The notes under the pieces: model-generated
The model's database searches: none
What the model saw: the letters and a program-made list of their open reading frames with translations, nothing else
Told to the model about the DNA's origin: nothing
Shown here: in pieces, positions 20,215 through 29,945 of the stretch
Numbering within the stretch: position 1 is the first letter of the stretch
How the letters are laid out: each line of letters starts with the position of its first letter
NCBI GenBank assembly: GCA_003427395.1
Contig: BFEA01000569.1
Coordinates: forward strand, 85,368-135,366
DNA from: Chara braunii
Lineage: Eukaryota; Streptophyta; Charophyceae; Charales; Characeae
DNA: 49,999 nucleotides
Reading direction: 5' to 3'
Translations under genes and position numbers: made by a program

Positions 20215-21222
20215 CCGGACCCTAACGCAGCCCTACCGCCGTAGCACCAGCACAAGGATGGGGCAGAGAGCCTCCAACCCTTGGGCCTTGGCTATGGCTG
20301 CCGTGGCCTGTCCCTCTCCAACAACGCCTCTTCTCACCCTGCAGACCTCCACTTCCCTCCATCAACAACACTTTCTCCTCTTCAGCAGCACCGCCCCACA
20401 GTAGCAACCAGCCAGCATTCATTCAGGTGAATGGCCCAACAACACTGCCACAAGTGTGAGGCTGATGGGTGGGGAGCTGGCTTTTATAGCCAGCCGAAGG
20501 CATGTGGGCAGCTGCTTTTACCACAGCCAGGCAAAATTCGTCAGTGCTTCTGGCCCTTGATCTAGATCAACGGCCAGGAGCTCGATGCCTTGGTTTTCCC
20601 CTAGGGGTTCCAAGGTCAGCCACCCCCAGGAGTATCTGGCTATTTTCCCAGACCAGGTGCTCCTGAAAATAGCTTTACCCAACCATTTTACTACTGCCTG
20701 CTCAAAACGAACAAGCGCAGTCCCATCATCCCCTAGAAACTTATGGGGCTGCACCTGACCAAATTCGTGCCCGTTTCCCCCCTTTTTTATCCCTGGGCAG
20801 GGGCAACTCGGTTTACAAAACGAGCAGCCTTCCCCACACAGTCATTTCACTGAGTCGTACTAGAGTCAAGCTCAGACAGGGTCTTCAACACCCTTTCATG
20901 CCTGTATCTGGCATCGGGGGAGTGCCAAATCCAGACGCCAGTTCATAGCCCGTTTTTAAACCCAACTGGCGCAGGTAAGTTGAGGGGAGGCGGCAATACC
21001 AACGAATAAAAAAAAAAACAAAAAAAAGCAAAAAAAAAAAACTCCAACAAAAAAATCTAAATGTGCCATTTTCCACGCGCCCGTACCGGGGCGCCAAATT
21101 GCACCAGGTTCGGGCACTACAGTGCTACTTCCCAATGACGGGAAGAGCCAACATAAAAGCAACGTTGCTATGAACGCTTGGCTACTACACACCAGGTAGG
21201 ATTCCCCCCCGCCTTTCTCTCC

Positions 21223-21255
<33 letters not shown>

Positions 21256-21325
21256 GCATACATATTGCGGTAGTGTATTGTACCATGATCTAGGGGTTGA
21301 TTCATTCGATTTTGCTCATCCTACC
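20215..21325. other. Gene-free region with A-rich and CT/CA simple runs
   Basis: An A-rich segment occurs at 21007-21050 and a (CT)n(CA)n run at 21221-21255. The frames at 20.2-20.8 kb show no motif. The pyrimidine-rich part at 20240-20400 is unremarkable. Confidence 0.4.
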
Positions 21326-21331
21326 CCCTAG

Positions 21332-21382
21332 ACTGTTAAGGTGCAACCTCCTGACGAGTCGGTGTAAGTCCGACGAAACAGT
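21332..21382 (+). ncRNA. Type III hammerhead ribozyme (retrozyme-like)
   Basis: All the parts of a hammerhead are in order. Stem III 5' arm is ACTGT (21332-21336). The cleavage triplet is G-T-T, with the H17 position at 21337. Stem I AAGGT/ACCTC closes a GCA loop (21338-21350) with one A-C mismatch at its base. The core CTGACGA (21351-21357) follows, then stem II GTCGG/CCGAC with a 7-nt loop (21358-21374), GAA (21375-21377), and the stem III 3' arm ACAGT (21378-21382). Every invariant core base is present (CUGANGA, GAA, A15.1-U16.1). Type III hammerheads with open stem III and short stems are typical of plant retrozymes and some viroid-like RNAs. The usual GUC-G at the cleavage site reads GTT-A here, as expected from CpG decay. 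GUU is a weaker but permitted triplet, so activity may be reduced. No second copy was found in the window. Confidence 0.75.
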
Positions 21383-21396
21383 TTCGCACAGTCATC

Positions 21397-21419
21397 CCCG
21401 TTCGTCCGAAACGAACGGG
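21397..21419 (+). other. Stable hairpin next to the hammerhead
   Basis: CCCGTTCGT and ACGAACGGG form a perfect 9-bp stem round CCGAA, 14 nt after the ribozyme. Retrozyme RNAs are highly self-paired, so this may belong to the same element. An A-rich tract (21436-21531) follows. Confidence 0.6.
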
Positions 21420-21695
21420 TGTTCAGTGCACCAAGAAAAAAGAAGAGAAAAAAAAACAAAAAAATCTAAAAAGAATCTACCAAAAAAAAACTCTAAAAAA
21501 AAGAAGAAAACAACGAAAAAAAAAAAAACCACGAACCACTACCTCAACAATAGTCGCCCTTTTCACGGGCGTTGTCACGTCCCTTGGGGACTGAAGTGCC
21601 CCAGACACTTCTGAGTGCGTCATATGGCGCTTCGTAGTTAGTTAGTTTTAGTTTTCTTGTTTTTTTTTTTTTTTTTTGTAAAATCCGTTGGTATA

Positions 21696-21770
21696 TCCCA
21701 ATGGTCCTATCTCGTAGCGGCCTACTCTGGAACCGTTGAAATGCATACCCGGGTTCGAGTCCTATGGGAG
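21696..21770 (+). repeat. tRNA-Gln-like SINE head
   Basis: TCCCAATGGTCCTATC...ACTCTGGAACCGTTGAAATGCATACCCGGGTTCGAGTCCTATGGGA has the length and order of a tRNA. TCCCA/TGGGA forms a partial acceptor stem, the A box is weak, ACTCTGGA recalls the plant tRNA-Gln anticodon arm, and GGGTTCGAGTCC (21751-21762) is a near-perfect B box. It lies between two T runs (21660-21677 and 21777-21789). The D and T stems are incomplete, so it is a retroposed derivative and not a working tRNA. Confidence 0.5.
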
Positions 21771-21925
21771 TCGAAATTTTTTTTTTTTTCTTTTTTTCTC
21801 GATTTATACGTGACATCTTTGCGAAGGGGCCATGTTCTCCGCGCGGCTGATCTCCGCCGCATGATCTCACGATCGCATGGCCAGGATCGACCGCGCCTAA
21901 TGTCTGGCAGTCAACTCCAAAATGA

Positions 21926-22030
21926 GCTAGCTCCTACCAGTGGGGTGAAAGTCAAGTACCGGTACCTACTGGGCTAGCTCCTACCACGGTAGAGGTAGGA
22001 GCAACTCTTTTGCAAGAAGAGCTTGCCCAG
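21926..22030. other. Cluster of dyads
   Basis: GGGCTAGCTCCTACCA-type words occur twice (about 21927 and 21971). Between them is the palindrome GTACCGGTAC, and after them the hairpin CTCCTACC/GGTAGGAG (8 bp). CTCTTTTGCAAGAAGAG adds a third self-complementary word. It could be a structured RNA or decayed transposon ends. Confidence 0.45.
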
Positions 22031-22431
22031 TAACTATCCCCCCCCTGCCGGTGGCCTTGCTGCCTCACCTGCTTTAGGCTTTGCAGGCCTCGCCTGCCTG
22101 CGGGCTTCTCGTGGATGGCTGCCCATCCATGGCTTCGAGGTCATCCAACGGGTAGGCCTCGGGATCGGCCTGCTGGCACTTTTGTTTTGTGGCCGACTTT
22201 CTATCGATAACCTGAGAGACTACCTATATCCGGCCATCATTTAGCCTACTTAGGCTCTGAATCGCGCGGCTGCTAGGTAGACTAGCTTTAGTTTTTCCGT
22301 GACCGCGGACCACTGCGGTCTTGCCGGGAACCGCAGATGACAAGTCGTACCGCTGACTTCCGCTATTTCGATCGAACGTCAATGACGTCACACTTCAACG
22401 ACGTCAGGTTTTAGGTCTCTCAGTTATAGGG

Positions 22432-22648
22432 TTAATCTGAATAAACTTTGGCAACGTCAATCTCATTAAGTCCTTCAACTTCAACGAAAGAGTCGGACAA
22501 CGTCCGATGTTCAAAAACCCCGGCAAATACCATTGTCAGGGTGACAACGCATCCATTCGCTAAGCGGGGCGTCCCTAAAGCCTTGTCGAGGCGGCGGTGG
22601 CCCTTCAGCGCGGGTCCGCGAACCATGTCTTGCGGTCCCCCTATGCCT
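22432..22648 (-). pseudogene. Possible Ty3/gypsy retropepsin remnant
   Basis: The minus-strand frame contains Leu-Ala-Asn-Gly followed, about 25 residues later, by Ser-Phe-Val-Glu-Val-Glu-Gly-Leu-Asn-Glu-Ile-Asp-Val. Gypsy aspartic proteases have an (A/D)(N/D)G turn and a closing F.V..GLN.IDVILG strand after the catalytic DTGA, and the order and spacing fit. The catalytic Asp-Thr/Ser-Gly is not in the frame, which opens only after a TAG, and the expected ILG is replaced. No reverse transcriptase was found beside it. A chance match is possible. Confidence 0.3.
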
Positions 22649-23548
22649 CCCTAGGGCTTCGCCGACTTCTTTCCTTGGCCAATCTACGCTTGACTTTCGT
22701 TGTTGCATACAACATGCACGTTTTTCCTTTGTCCAGCCTATGCATTTGCCCTATACACCCCTTAGTCGTTTTAGGGACCCATCCCGCATACACACCCAAA
22801 TTTTTCATTTTTATCTTGGCGGCCTTCTTGGCCGCCTTCTAAGCCGCCTTATATCTTTGCAGTTTGCTACAATCGACTTTGCTTTGCACTAATATGCTCA
22901 AGAACTTATTCAAGGGCAATAGTTAAGTCCACAACCGGTTTGGCCTTAGCCCCACTTTCTCTTTGCCGCCCTGCATACCCGGGACCCAATCCCGCTTAAT
23001 GATTCTTTAGGCTACTCACCTGCACATTCAACACAATTTATATAAAGCATCCCCCACATGGGGTCAACACATAATCCCTCCCACAAACCTAAGTTCACTT
23101 TTTCTTATTTCTTTGTGCTTTCTTTTTCCTTACTTAGTCCAGGCCAATCTCTTCCTCTAGTCATACAGTCGGGGTAATGGTTGAGTCAACCGACCTTGCT
23201 TTGAGTACCAACTCTTTCTAGTCCTTCTCTGGACTTGCCTCCTTTCCAATTTCTCAAGTGCATTTTCCTTCCCTTCTTGGCAGCACAAGGGACTGACAAC
23301 CCTCCCCTTGCCCACTTTCTCCACCAAGTGAGGGAAATTTTCTTTCACCATTCGTTCTCTGGCAATGTAACAAGTGAGTGGGGGAAGGTTAGTTATACGC
23401 CAAGAGGAGAGAGGTGGACGGGGTAAAGTCAAGGCTTTTTGAGTGTGAGAGAGGGATGACGAAGGGGAGAAGGAGGCGGTGGTGAAGGAGGGAAAAAAAA
23501 GGCAAGAGAGAGGAGGAGAAAGAGGATAGGGGAGGAGAGAGGATAGGG

Positions 23549-23550
<2 letters not shown>

Positions 23551-23632
<82 letters not shown>
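23551..23632 (+). repeat. (GA)n microsatellite, left arm
   Basis: About 40 GA units with a few A interruptions, preceded by GGGGAGGAGAGAGGATA repeats. It is the counterpart of the (CT)n run at 38312-38443. Confidence 0.95.
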
Positions 23633-23635
<3 letters not shown>

Positions 23636-23774
23636 TCCTACTCCTAATCAACTTGCCCCCTATTTGTCCTACCGTCCTACACATGGTCCTCTTTCTATAC
23701 CTTGCTTCTTTGTGCACGTAGGTTATGGCCTTTGGTTGGTGAACGAGGTGAAGCGGGAAGGGGGTGTGAGGCGG

Positions 23775-25030
23775 TCAGATATGGAGGATGGTTGAGGAAG
23801 ATGGAGGAGAAAGATGGTGCGAGGTGGTTGGCTATGGCGGATGGGTAAAGGAGATGGAGGAGGAAGACGGTGTGAGGTGGTCGGCTATGGTGGATGGGTG
23901 GAGAAGATGGCGTGAGGTGGTTGGCTATGGTGGATGGGTGAAGGAGATGGAGGAGGAAGAGGGTGCGAGGTGGTTGGCTATGGAAGATAGTTGAAGATGA
24001 TGGAGGAGGAATAGGGTGTGAGGTGGTTGACNGGTGAAGGAGATGGAGGAGGAAGAGGGTGCGAGGTGGTTGGCTATGGAAGATAGTTGAAGATGATGGA
24101 GGAGGAATAGGGTGTGAGGTGGTTGACTATGGTGGATGAGTGAAGGAGATGGAAGAGGAAGAGGGTGCGAGGTGGTTCGTTATGGTGGATAGGTGAAGGA
24201 GATGGAGGAGGAAGAGGGTGCGAGGTGGTTGGNGAGATGGAGGAGGAAGAGGGTGCGAGGTGGTTGGTCATGGAGGATGGTTGAAGATGATGGAAGAGGA
24301 AGATGGTGTGAGATGGTTGACTATGATGGATGAGTGAGGAAGATGGAGTGAGGTGGTTGGCTATGGAGAGATTCGGTTGAAGATGATGGAGGAGGAAGAT
24401 GGTGTGAGGTGGTTGGCTATGGTGGATGGGTGAAGAAGATGGAGGAGGAAGAGGGTGCGAGGTGGTTGGCTATGGTGGCTGGGCGAAGAAGATGGAGGAG
24501 GGAGATGGTGCGAGGTGGTTGGCTATGGTGGATGAGTGAAGAAGATGGAGGAGGAAGATGGTGTGAGGTGGTTGGCGATGGAGGATGGTTGAAGATGATG
24601 GAGGAGGAAAAGGGTGTGACGTGGTTGACTATGGTGGATGGGTGAAGGAGATGGAGGAGGAAGAGGGTGCGAGGTGGTTGACTATAGTGGAACGGCAAAG
24701 GAGATGGAGGAGGAAGATGGTGCGAGGTGGTTGGCTATGGAGGAAGGTTGGAGAAGTTGGAGGAGGAAGATGGTGTGAGGTGGTTGGTTATGGAGGATGG
24801 TTGAAGATGATGGAGGAGGAAGATTGTATGAGCTGGTTGGCTATCGTGGATGAGTGAGGAAGATGGAGTGAGGTGGTTGGCTATGGAGGATGGTTGAAGA
24901 TGATGGAGGAGGAGATGGTGTGAGGTGGTTGGCTATGATGGATGGGTGAAGAAGATGGAGGAGGAAGATGGTGTGAGGTGGTTGGCTATGGTGACTGGGC
25001 GAAGAAGATGGAGGGGAAAGGTGGTGTGAA
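23775..25030 (+). repeat. 53-bp minisatellite, left arm
   Basis: The unit runs GAGGTGGTTGGCTATGGTGG / ATGGGTGAAGGAGATGGAGG / AGGAAGAGGGTGC (53 bp) and recurs about 23 times with shortened and hybrid units. It is the same family as the array at 36728-38190 on the opposite strand. Because 53 is not a multiple of three, long frames across it are broken or chance. Single N bases at 24032 and 24233 mark unmerged contig ends, with identical sequence on both sides. Confidence 0.9.
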
Positions 25031-25189
25031 GTGTTCGATACTTCACCCTACTTTAAGAGTCCGGTTTCGTCTCCCTAAGTTCTCCCTTGTCCCAGACTTC
25101 AAAAACTTCAGACTTCCAGTAGTAGTCCTACAACAGATATGCAGAAAGCACAGACTTCAGAAAACACAGATTTCAGAAAACGCAGTTTT

Positions 25190-25260
25190 TGCAGATCTGC
25201 AGATCTGCAGTTTTTGCAGATCTGCAGATCTGCAGATTTTGCAAATTTTGCAGATTTTGT
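25190..25260 (+). repeat. Nested CTGCAGATCTGCAG palindromes
   Basis: GCAGATCTGCAGATCTGCAG occurs at about 25192 and again from about 25216, each made of overlapping PstI/BglII-like palindromes. GCAAATTTTGCAGATTTTG follows. The right arm has only a decayed version near 36110, so this was amplified locally. Confidence 0.7.
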
Positions 25261-25899
25261 CGTTTTTGCCTAAGGGGGGAAAACCGAAAAACTTGAACTT
25301 GCATTTCCTTACCCAAACGATGTCAGAATCAGTCCTAATTCGGTGGGCTTTCTGTCTGTATCCTATGGAAGCACCCCACCAAGTTTTCGGATTCCGTCGT
25401 CGTTTACCCTTACTTGCCGTTTTCGGGCGCCGTCCGGGCCTCACGGTGAACAGTTCGGTGAAGTTCATTTTCCGTTTTTGCAAAAAAATGGACTCAGACA
25501 ACCTGCAGGCTCTGCAGGTCATCCTGTTTATGCCTAGGATATGAGGTCTGAGAAGTACCAACCCTCATATCCCTAGTTTGATGGAACTTGGCCAAAGTGC
25601 CCCCTGGTCACATTGACCCCTTGGTCCTATTTTCGGACCGGCCCGTGCTCCGGGGGGTTGGCCATTGGTTTTTCGGCGGCAGCAGCTGCAGCAAGGGACT
25701 CGGTCAGTCATCATCATCATCAGCAACATTATTATGCACAACAACAACAACAACAACAACAACAATTCTAGTAGAGAAAACAATCCTTTTTCTTACCGCC
25801 TATTTACCACGTTCGATTAGAACACAAGGGGGGGGGGGGGGTTCGCTAGGCTATGTGTGTGTCAAATCGATTAACCAAGGATGGATCGGACTATCACCA

Positions 25900-27665
25900 T
25901 GTGTATGAAATAGTCAAAGCAAGAGTGTGATTAATGAAAACACATAAATATGACTAGTGGAGCAGCCAAGGATGAATTGGACTATCACCAAGTGTGCAAA
26001 ACGGACAACGCAAGAGTGCGATTAGTGAGAACATATGCATATGACCAACGGAGCAGCCAAGGATGTATGAAATGAGCAAGGCAAGAGTATGACTAGTGAG
26101 AATACATACATATGACTAGTGGAACAACCAAGGATGGATCAGAATATCACCAAGTGTATGAAATACACAAAGCAAGAGTGTGACTAGTGAGAAAACAGAC
26201 GTATGATTAGTGAAACAGTAAAGGATGAATCAGAATATCACCAAGTGTACGAAATGCACAAAGCAAGATTCTGACGATTGAGAACACATGCATATGACAA
26301 GCGGAACAACCAAGGATGAATCGGACTCTCACCAAGTGTATGAAATAGACAATGCAAGAGTATGACTAGTGGAACAACCAATGATGAATCGGACTATCAC
26401 GAAGTGTATGAAATTGACAAAGCAAGAGTATGACTAAGGAGAACACATGCATATTACTAGTGGAACAACGAAGGATGGATCTGGCTGTCACGAAGTGTAT
26501 GAAATAGACAAAGCAAAAGTATGACTAGTTAGAACACATGCATATGACTAGTGAAACAACCGAGGTTGAATCGGGCTATCACGAAGTGTATCAAATCCAC
26601 AAAGCATGTGTATGACTCGTGATAACACATGCATATGACTAGTGGAACAACCAAGGATGAATCGCAATATCACCAAGTCTACGAAATGCACAAAACAAGA
26701 ATGTGAAGAGTGAGAACACATGCAAATGACTAGTGGAATAACCAAGGACGAATTGGACTGTCACCAAGTGTATGAAATGCAAAAAGCAAGAGTGTGACTA
26801 GTGAGAACACAACCATAAGACTAGTGAAACAAGCAAGGATGAATCAGAATATCACCCAGTGTACGAAATGCACAAGGCAAGAGTGTGATGAGTGAGAACA
26901 CATGCATAAACAACGATTTCGTCAAAACAGACATTTTATACTTTTTGAACAAAATCGAAACCTACTTATTTGGCCTAAAACTTATCACCATTTATCTCTT
27001 GAGGGTTCATTTGGACTCAACTGAAGTTCAGATACATCCAACGAGGACCATAAGGAGCTAGAACAATTACATTTCCAGGGTTAAATAAGTGAGTTTCAAT
27101 TTCGTTCAAAAACAACAAAATATTCGTTTTAACGAAATCGCTGTTCATATAACTAGTGGAACAGCCAATGATGAATCGGACTATCACCAAGTGTACGAAA
27201 TGCACAAAGCAAGAGTGTGAAAACACATGCATATGACTGACTAGTGGAACAACCAAGGATGAATCGGACTATCATCAAGTGTATGAAATGCGCAAAGCAA
27301 GAGTGTGACTAGTGAAAACATATGCATCTGACTAGTGGAACAACCAAGAATGAATCGGAATATCACAAAGTATATGAAATACACAAAGCAAGGGTGTGAC
27401 TAGTGAGAAAACATGTATATGACTAGTGGAACAACCAAGGATGAATCGGACTATCACCAAGCGTATGAGATGCATAAAGCAAGAGTGTGACTAGTGAGAA
27501 CACATGCGTATGACTAGTGGAACATCCAAGGGTGAATCGGACTATCACCAAGTGAATGAAATGCACAAAGCAAGAGTGTAACTAGTGAGAACACATGCAT
27601 ATGAGTAGTGGAACAACCAAGGATAAATTAGACTATCACCAAGTGTATGAAATGCACAAAGCAAG
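25900..27665 (+). repeat. 91-bp satellite array
   Basis: The unit contains GACTAGTGGAACAACCAAGG, then ATGAATCGGACTATCACCAA, then GTGTATGAAATGCACAAAGC and AAGAGTGTGACTAGTGAGAA. Successive AACCAAGG words at 27252, 27342, 27433, 27524 and 27615 are 91 bp apart. About 17 units are present, some shortened. The array is missing from the right arm of the inverted repeat, where the flanks meet directly, so it was gained in the left arm or lost in the right. Confidence 0.9.
26909..27145. mobile_element. MITE (237 bp) inserted in the 91-bp satellite
   Basis: The ends are inverted repeats of about 65 bp: AACAACGATTTCGTCAAAAC at the left and the complement of AACAGCGATTTCGTTAAAAC at the right, continuing through TTTTTGAAC(A/G)AAAT and ACTTATTT. 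The element interrupts a satellite unit at CATA, and CATA is present on both sides (26905-26908 and 27146-27149). This gives a 4-bp target duplication and an exact empty site in neighbouring units. There is no coding capacity, so it depends on a transposase elsewhere. A 4-bp duplication does not point clearly to one superfamily. Confidence 0.8.
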
Positions 27666-28515
27666 AGTGAAGGATCATCAAGACATTAGGATGAACACAA
27701 ACAAGAGTTGCGATTTGCTACTAAGTGAAGACATTGTGAGAAAGTGAGGGGAGAGTGAGTGAAATTTACTCTTATGCATGAAATCTCAAGATCAGAAGTG
27801 ACGATTCACAGGGGAGTCAAGGAATAGACTAAACAAAAGTGAAATATTATCAAAACACTAGGATGAACACAAACAAAAGTTGAGATTTGCAACAAAGTGA
27901 AGAAATTGAGAAAAAGTGAGGGGAGAGTGAGTGAAACCCACTCTCATGGATGAAATCACAAGATAGAAAGTGGCGATTCACATGAGAGTGAAGGAATGAA
28001 CTAACAAGAGTGAAAGATCATAAAAACACTTGGATGAACACAAACAAAAATTGCGATTTGCTATGAAGTAAAAAAATGGAGAAAAGGTGAGGGGAGAGTG
28101 CGTGAAACTCATTCTCATGCATGAAATCACAAGATAGAAAGTGGCGATTCACATGGGAGTGAAGGAATGGACCAAACAAGAGTGAAAAATCCTCAAAACA
28201 CTAGAAGGAGCATAAATAAAAGTTGCGATTTTCTACTAAGTTAAGAAATGAAGAAAAAGTGAGGGGAGAGTCAGTGAAATTCATTCTTAAGCATGAAATC
28301 ACAAGATAGAAAGTGGCGATTCACATGGGAGTGAAGGAATGGACTAAACAAGAGTGAAAGATCATCAAAACACTAGGATGAGCACAAACAAAATTTGCGA
28401 TTCGTTACTAATTGAAGAAATTGAGAAGTAGTGAGTGGAGAGTGAGTGAAACTCACTCTTACGCATGAAATCACAAGATAGAAAGTAGAGATTCACATGG
28501 GAGTGAAGGATGGGC
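27666..28515 (+). repeat. 172-bp satellite, left arm (about 5 units)
   Basis: ATGAACAC-type landmarks fall at 27691, 27863, 28034, 28206 and 28378, that is 171-172 bp apart. The unit holds ACTAGGATGAACACAAACAA, TTGCGATTTGCTAC and GTGGCGATTCACATGGGAGT. It is related, in opposite orientation, to the 172-bp array at 33665-35480 (shared GCGATT..CAC and ATGGGAGTGAA). The length is close to one nucleosome repeat, as in many centromeric or subtelomeric satellites. Confidence 0.9.
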
Positions 28516-28559
28516 CCATAGGGAGACTATTACTAGCGAAAAAACCTCTTACTATCTAC

Positions 28560-28722
28560 TCTAACCTTTTGAAAGAGACTATGAAGAGAGAGAAGATGAG
28601 GAAGAAGAACAAAAGGAAATGAGGGAACATGGAGGAGTAAGATAAGAGCAAGGGGAGGAGGAAAGAGGAGAGGAGGAGAAAAAATAGAAGAAAAAGAATA
28701 AGAATAAGAATAAGAACAAGAA

Positions 28723-28757
<35 letters not shown>

Positions 28758-28820
28758 AGAAGAAGAAGAAGAAGAAGAAGAAGATAAAGAAGATAAAGAA
28801 AAAGAGGAAGAAAAAGATCC
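28560..28820 (+). repeat. (GAA)n-rich tract, left arm
   Basis: GAGAGAAG and GGAAGAGG words lead into pure (AAG)n at about 28718-28785. The minus-strand frames of poly-Ser, poly-Leu or poly-Phe here are artefacts of the repeat. The mirror copy is the (CTT)n tract at 33350-33560. Confidence 0.9.
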
Positions 28821-29722
28821 TCCTTCTTTCCACTCACCTCCTCTAGTATCTTGGAGTTGAAGTATCAATCTTGATGATGCTTTCTCCCTTACTTGACTAT
28901 GGCTCCCTTCTTCCTCAAGCCCTCCTTATTCCTCCTCATCGGTTCCTTCCTGACGATGGCAAACTCCTATCACTATGGCTATGGAGTCCTCCCTCTAGGA
29001 GGACGAATGAGACTCTTTTTAACCTTTCCTTCTTCCTCACAGCGTGGGAGATATGGTGGATCACCTTCCCAGGCCACTATCACTACCACCAGCCTCTAGA
29101 GCTCTTCATACTAGTCCATAGTCTCCTCTAAGCTCCTAAACTGGCAGGGGTTCCTCTCTCCTTACTCCAAGTGAGAGAAGTGCTTCTATGAGGTCATTTG
29201 GGCAGCATGGGCACTCCTCATGCAAATGTGAGTGTGGCGGTGTCGAGACTGTGAGTCCCAAATAACATGTCGCAACTCGAGAGACTGTATATGGCAGTTT
29301 GTGCACAGCTCAGAAAACCGGAGGCAAGAAGGACGGAAAATGTTCGAGCACTGGTATCAGGGGGCATGGAGGTTGCCCGGGTTGTCGGGGCCATGAGACC
29401 ATGAAAGGAGTAGCGGAAGGGCAAGCGGCAAGGGACTGCGGGAAAGATAGTCAAGGGGGCCGATCCCCCAGAAAAGGAGAGGGACCGCAGAGAGAAGTAG
29501 TGACATGGGGCGCGCCTCGCAAGGAAAAAGGAAGGGAGAAAATGACGGGTGAGGTGCCGGCGCATGAAGACGTAGCCCGAACCAAGGGGGCCACTAGGAT
29601 GCGACGTCAAGAAGACCAAGGGGGCCACATGTCAAGTTAGAACCCGCGTCCGGGAAGGACGGTGCACGGGACACGAGAAGCACAAGGGAAGGAGGCCGCC
29701 ATAAGGCGGAAAAATGACAAAG

Positions 29723-29945
29723 GTGTCGGGAACCACCGGTGGAACAAAGTGTCGGGGACCACCGGCATGACAAAGTGCCGAGGACCACATGGGACTAAGC
29801 AAAAAAAAATGTGGTATCGGGACAAGTACTGGCGAGACCTCTAGCGGGACAAATGCCGGCGGGACCACCGGTCGGACAAGTGCCGGCGGGACCACCGGCG
29901 AGACAAGTACCAGCGGGACCGCTAGCGGGACTAGTGCCGGGGACT
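29723..29945 (+). repeat. 27-bp minisatellite
   Basis: Four 27-bp units starting (G/C)GGACAAGT at 29819, 29846, 29873 and 29900 contain GCCGGCGGGACCACCGG. They are preceded by about three 26-bp relatives (GTGTCGGGGACCACCGGCATGACAAA). The 27-bp period keeps one plus-strand frame open as a nine-residue repeat rich in Pro, Ala and Gly, but there is no sign of a gene around it. Confidence 0.8.

Larger units (their letters stand above)
22735..29260 (+). repeat. Left arm of a large inverted repeat
   Basis: In order, this arm holds a segment with GGCTACTCACCTGC and GGGGTCAACACATA, then a segment with GCACAAGGGAC(T/C)GACAACC and TCTGGCAATGTAACAAGTGAG, a (GA)n tract and the 53-bp array. After these come a single-copy linker (25.03-25.85 kb), the 91-bp array, the 172-bp array, (GAA)n, and a closing segment ending GCAAATGTGAGTGTGGCGG. 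All except the 91-bp array recur in mirror order on the opposite strand at 32.95-39.2 kb. Similarity by eye is about 70-85% in the non-repetitive parts, so the arms are old or have different sources within a family. Confidence 0.8.

Noticed and set aside
25843-25861. G run followed by TTCGC, considered as a telomere-like or G-quadruplex island
   Set aside because: It is a single homopolymer of about 13 G with no repeat of a telomere unit; a sequencing length error is as likely.
28533-28868. Long poly-Ser, poly-Leu and poly-Phe frames
   Set aside because: They are the three frames of a (GAA)n/(CTT)n microsatellite; the same applies to 33341-33757, 45901-46129 and 46838-47262.
29349-29362. ACTGGTATCAGGGG resembling a tRNA-Met primer-binding site (TGGTATCAGAGC)
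   Set aside because: Only about nine of twelve bases match, and no LTR end or gag follows.
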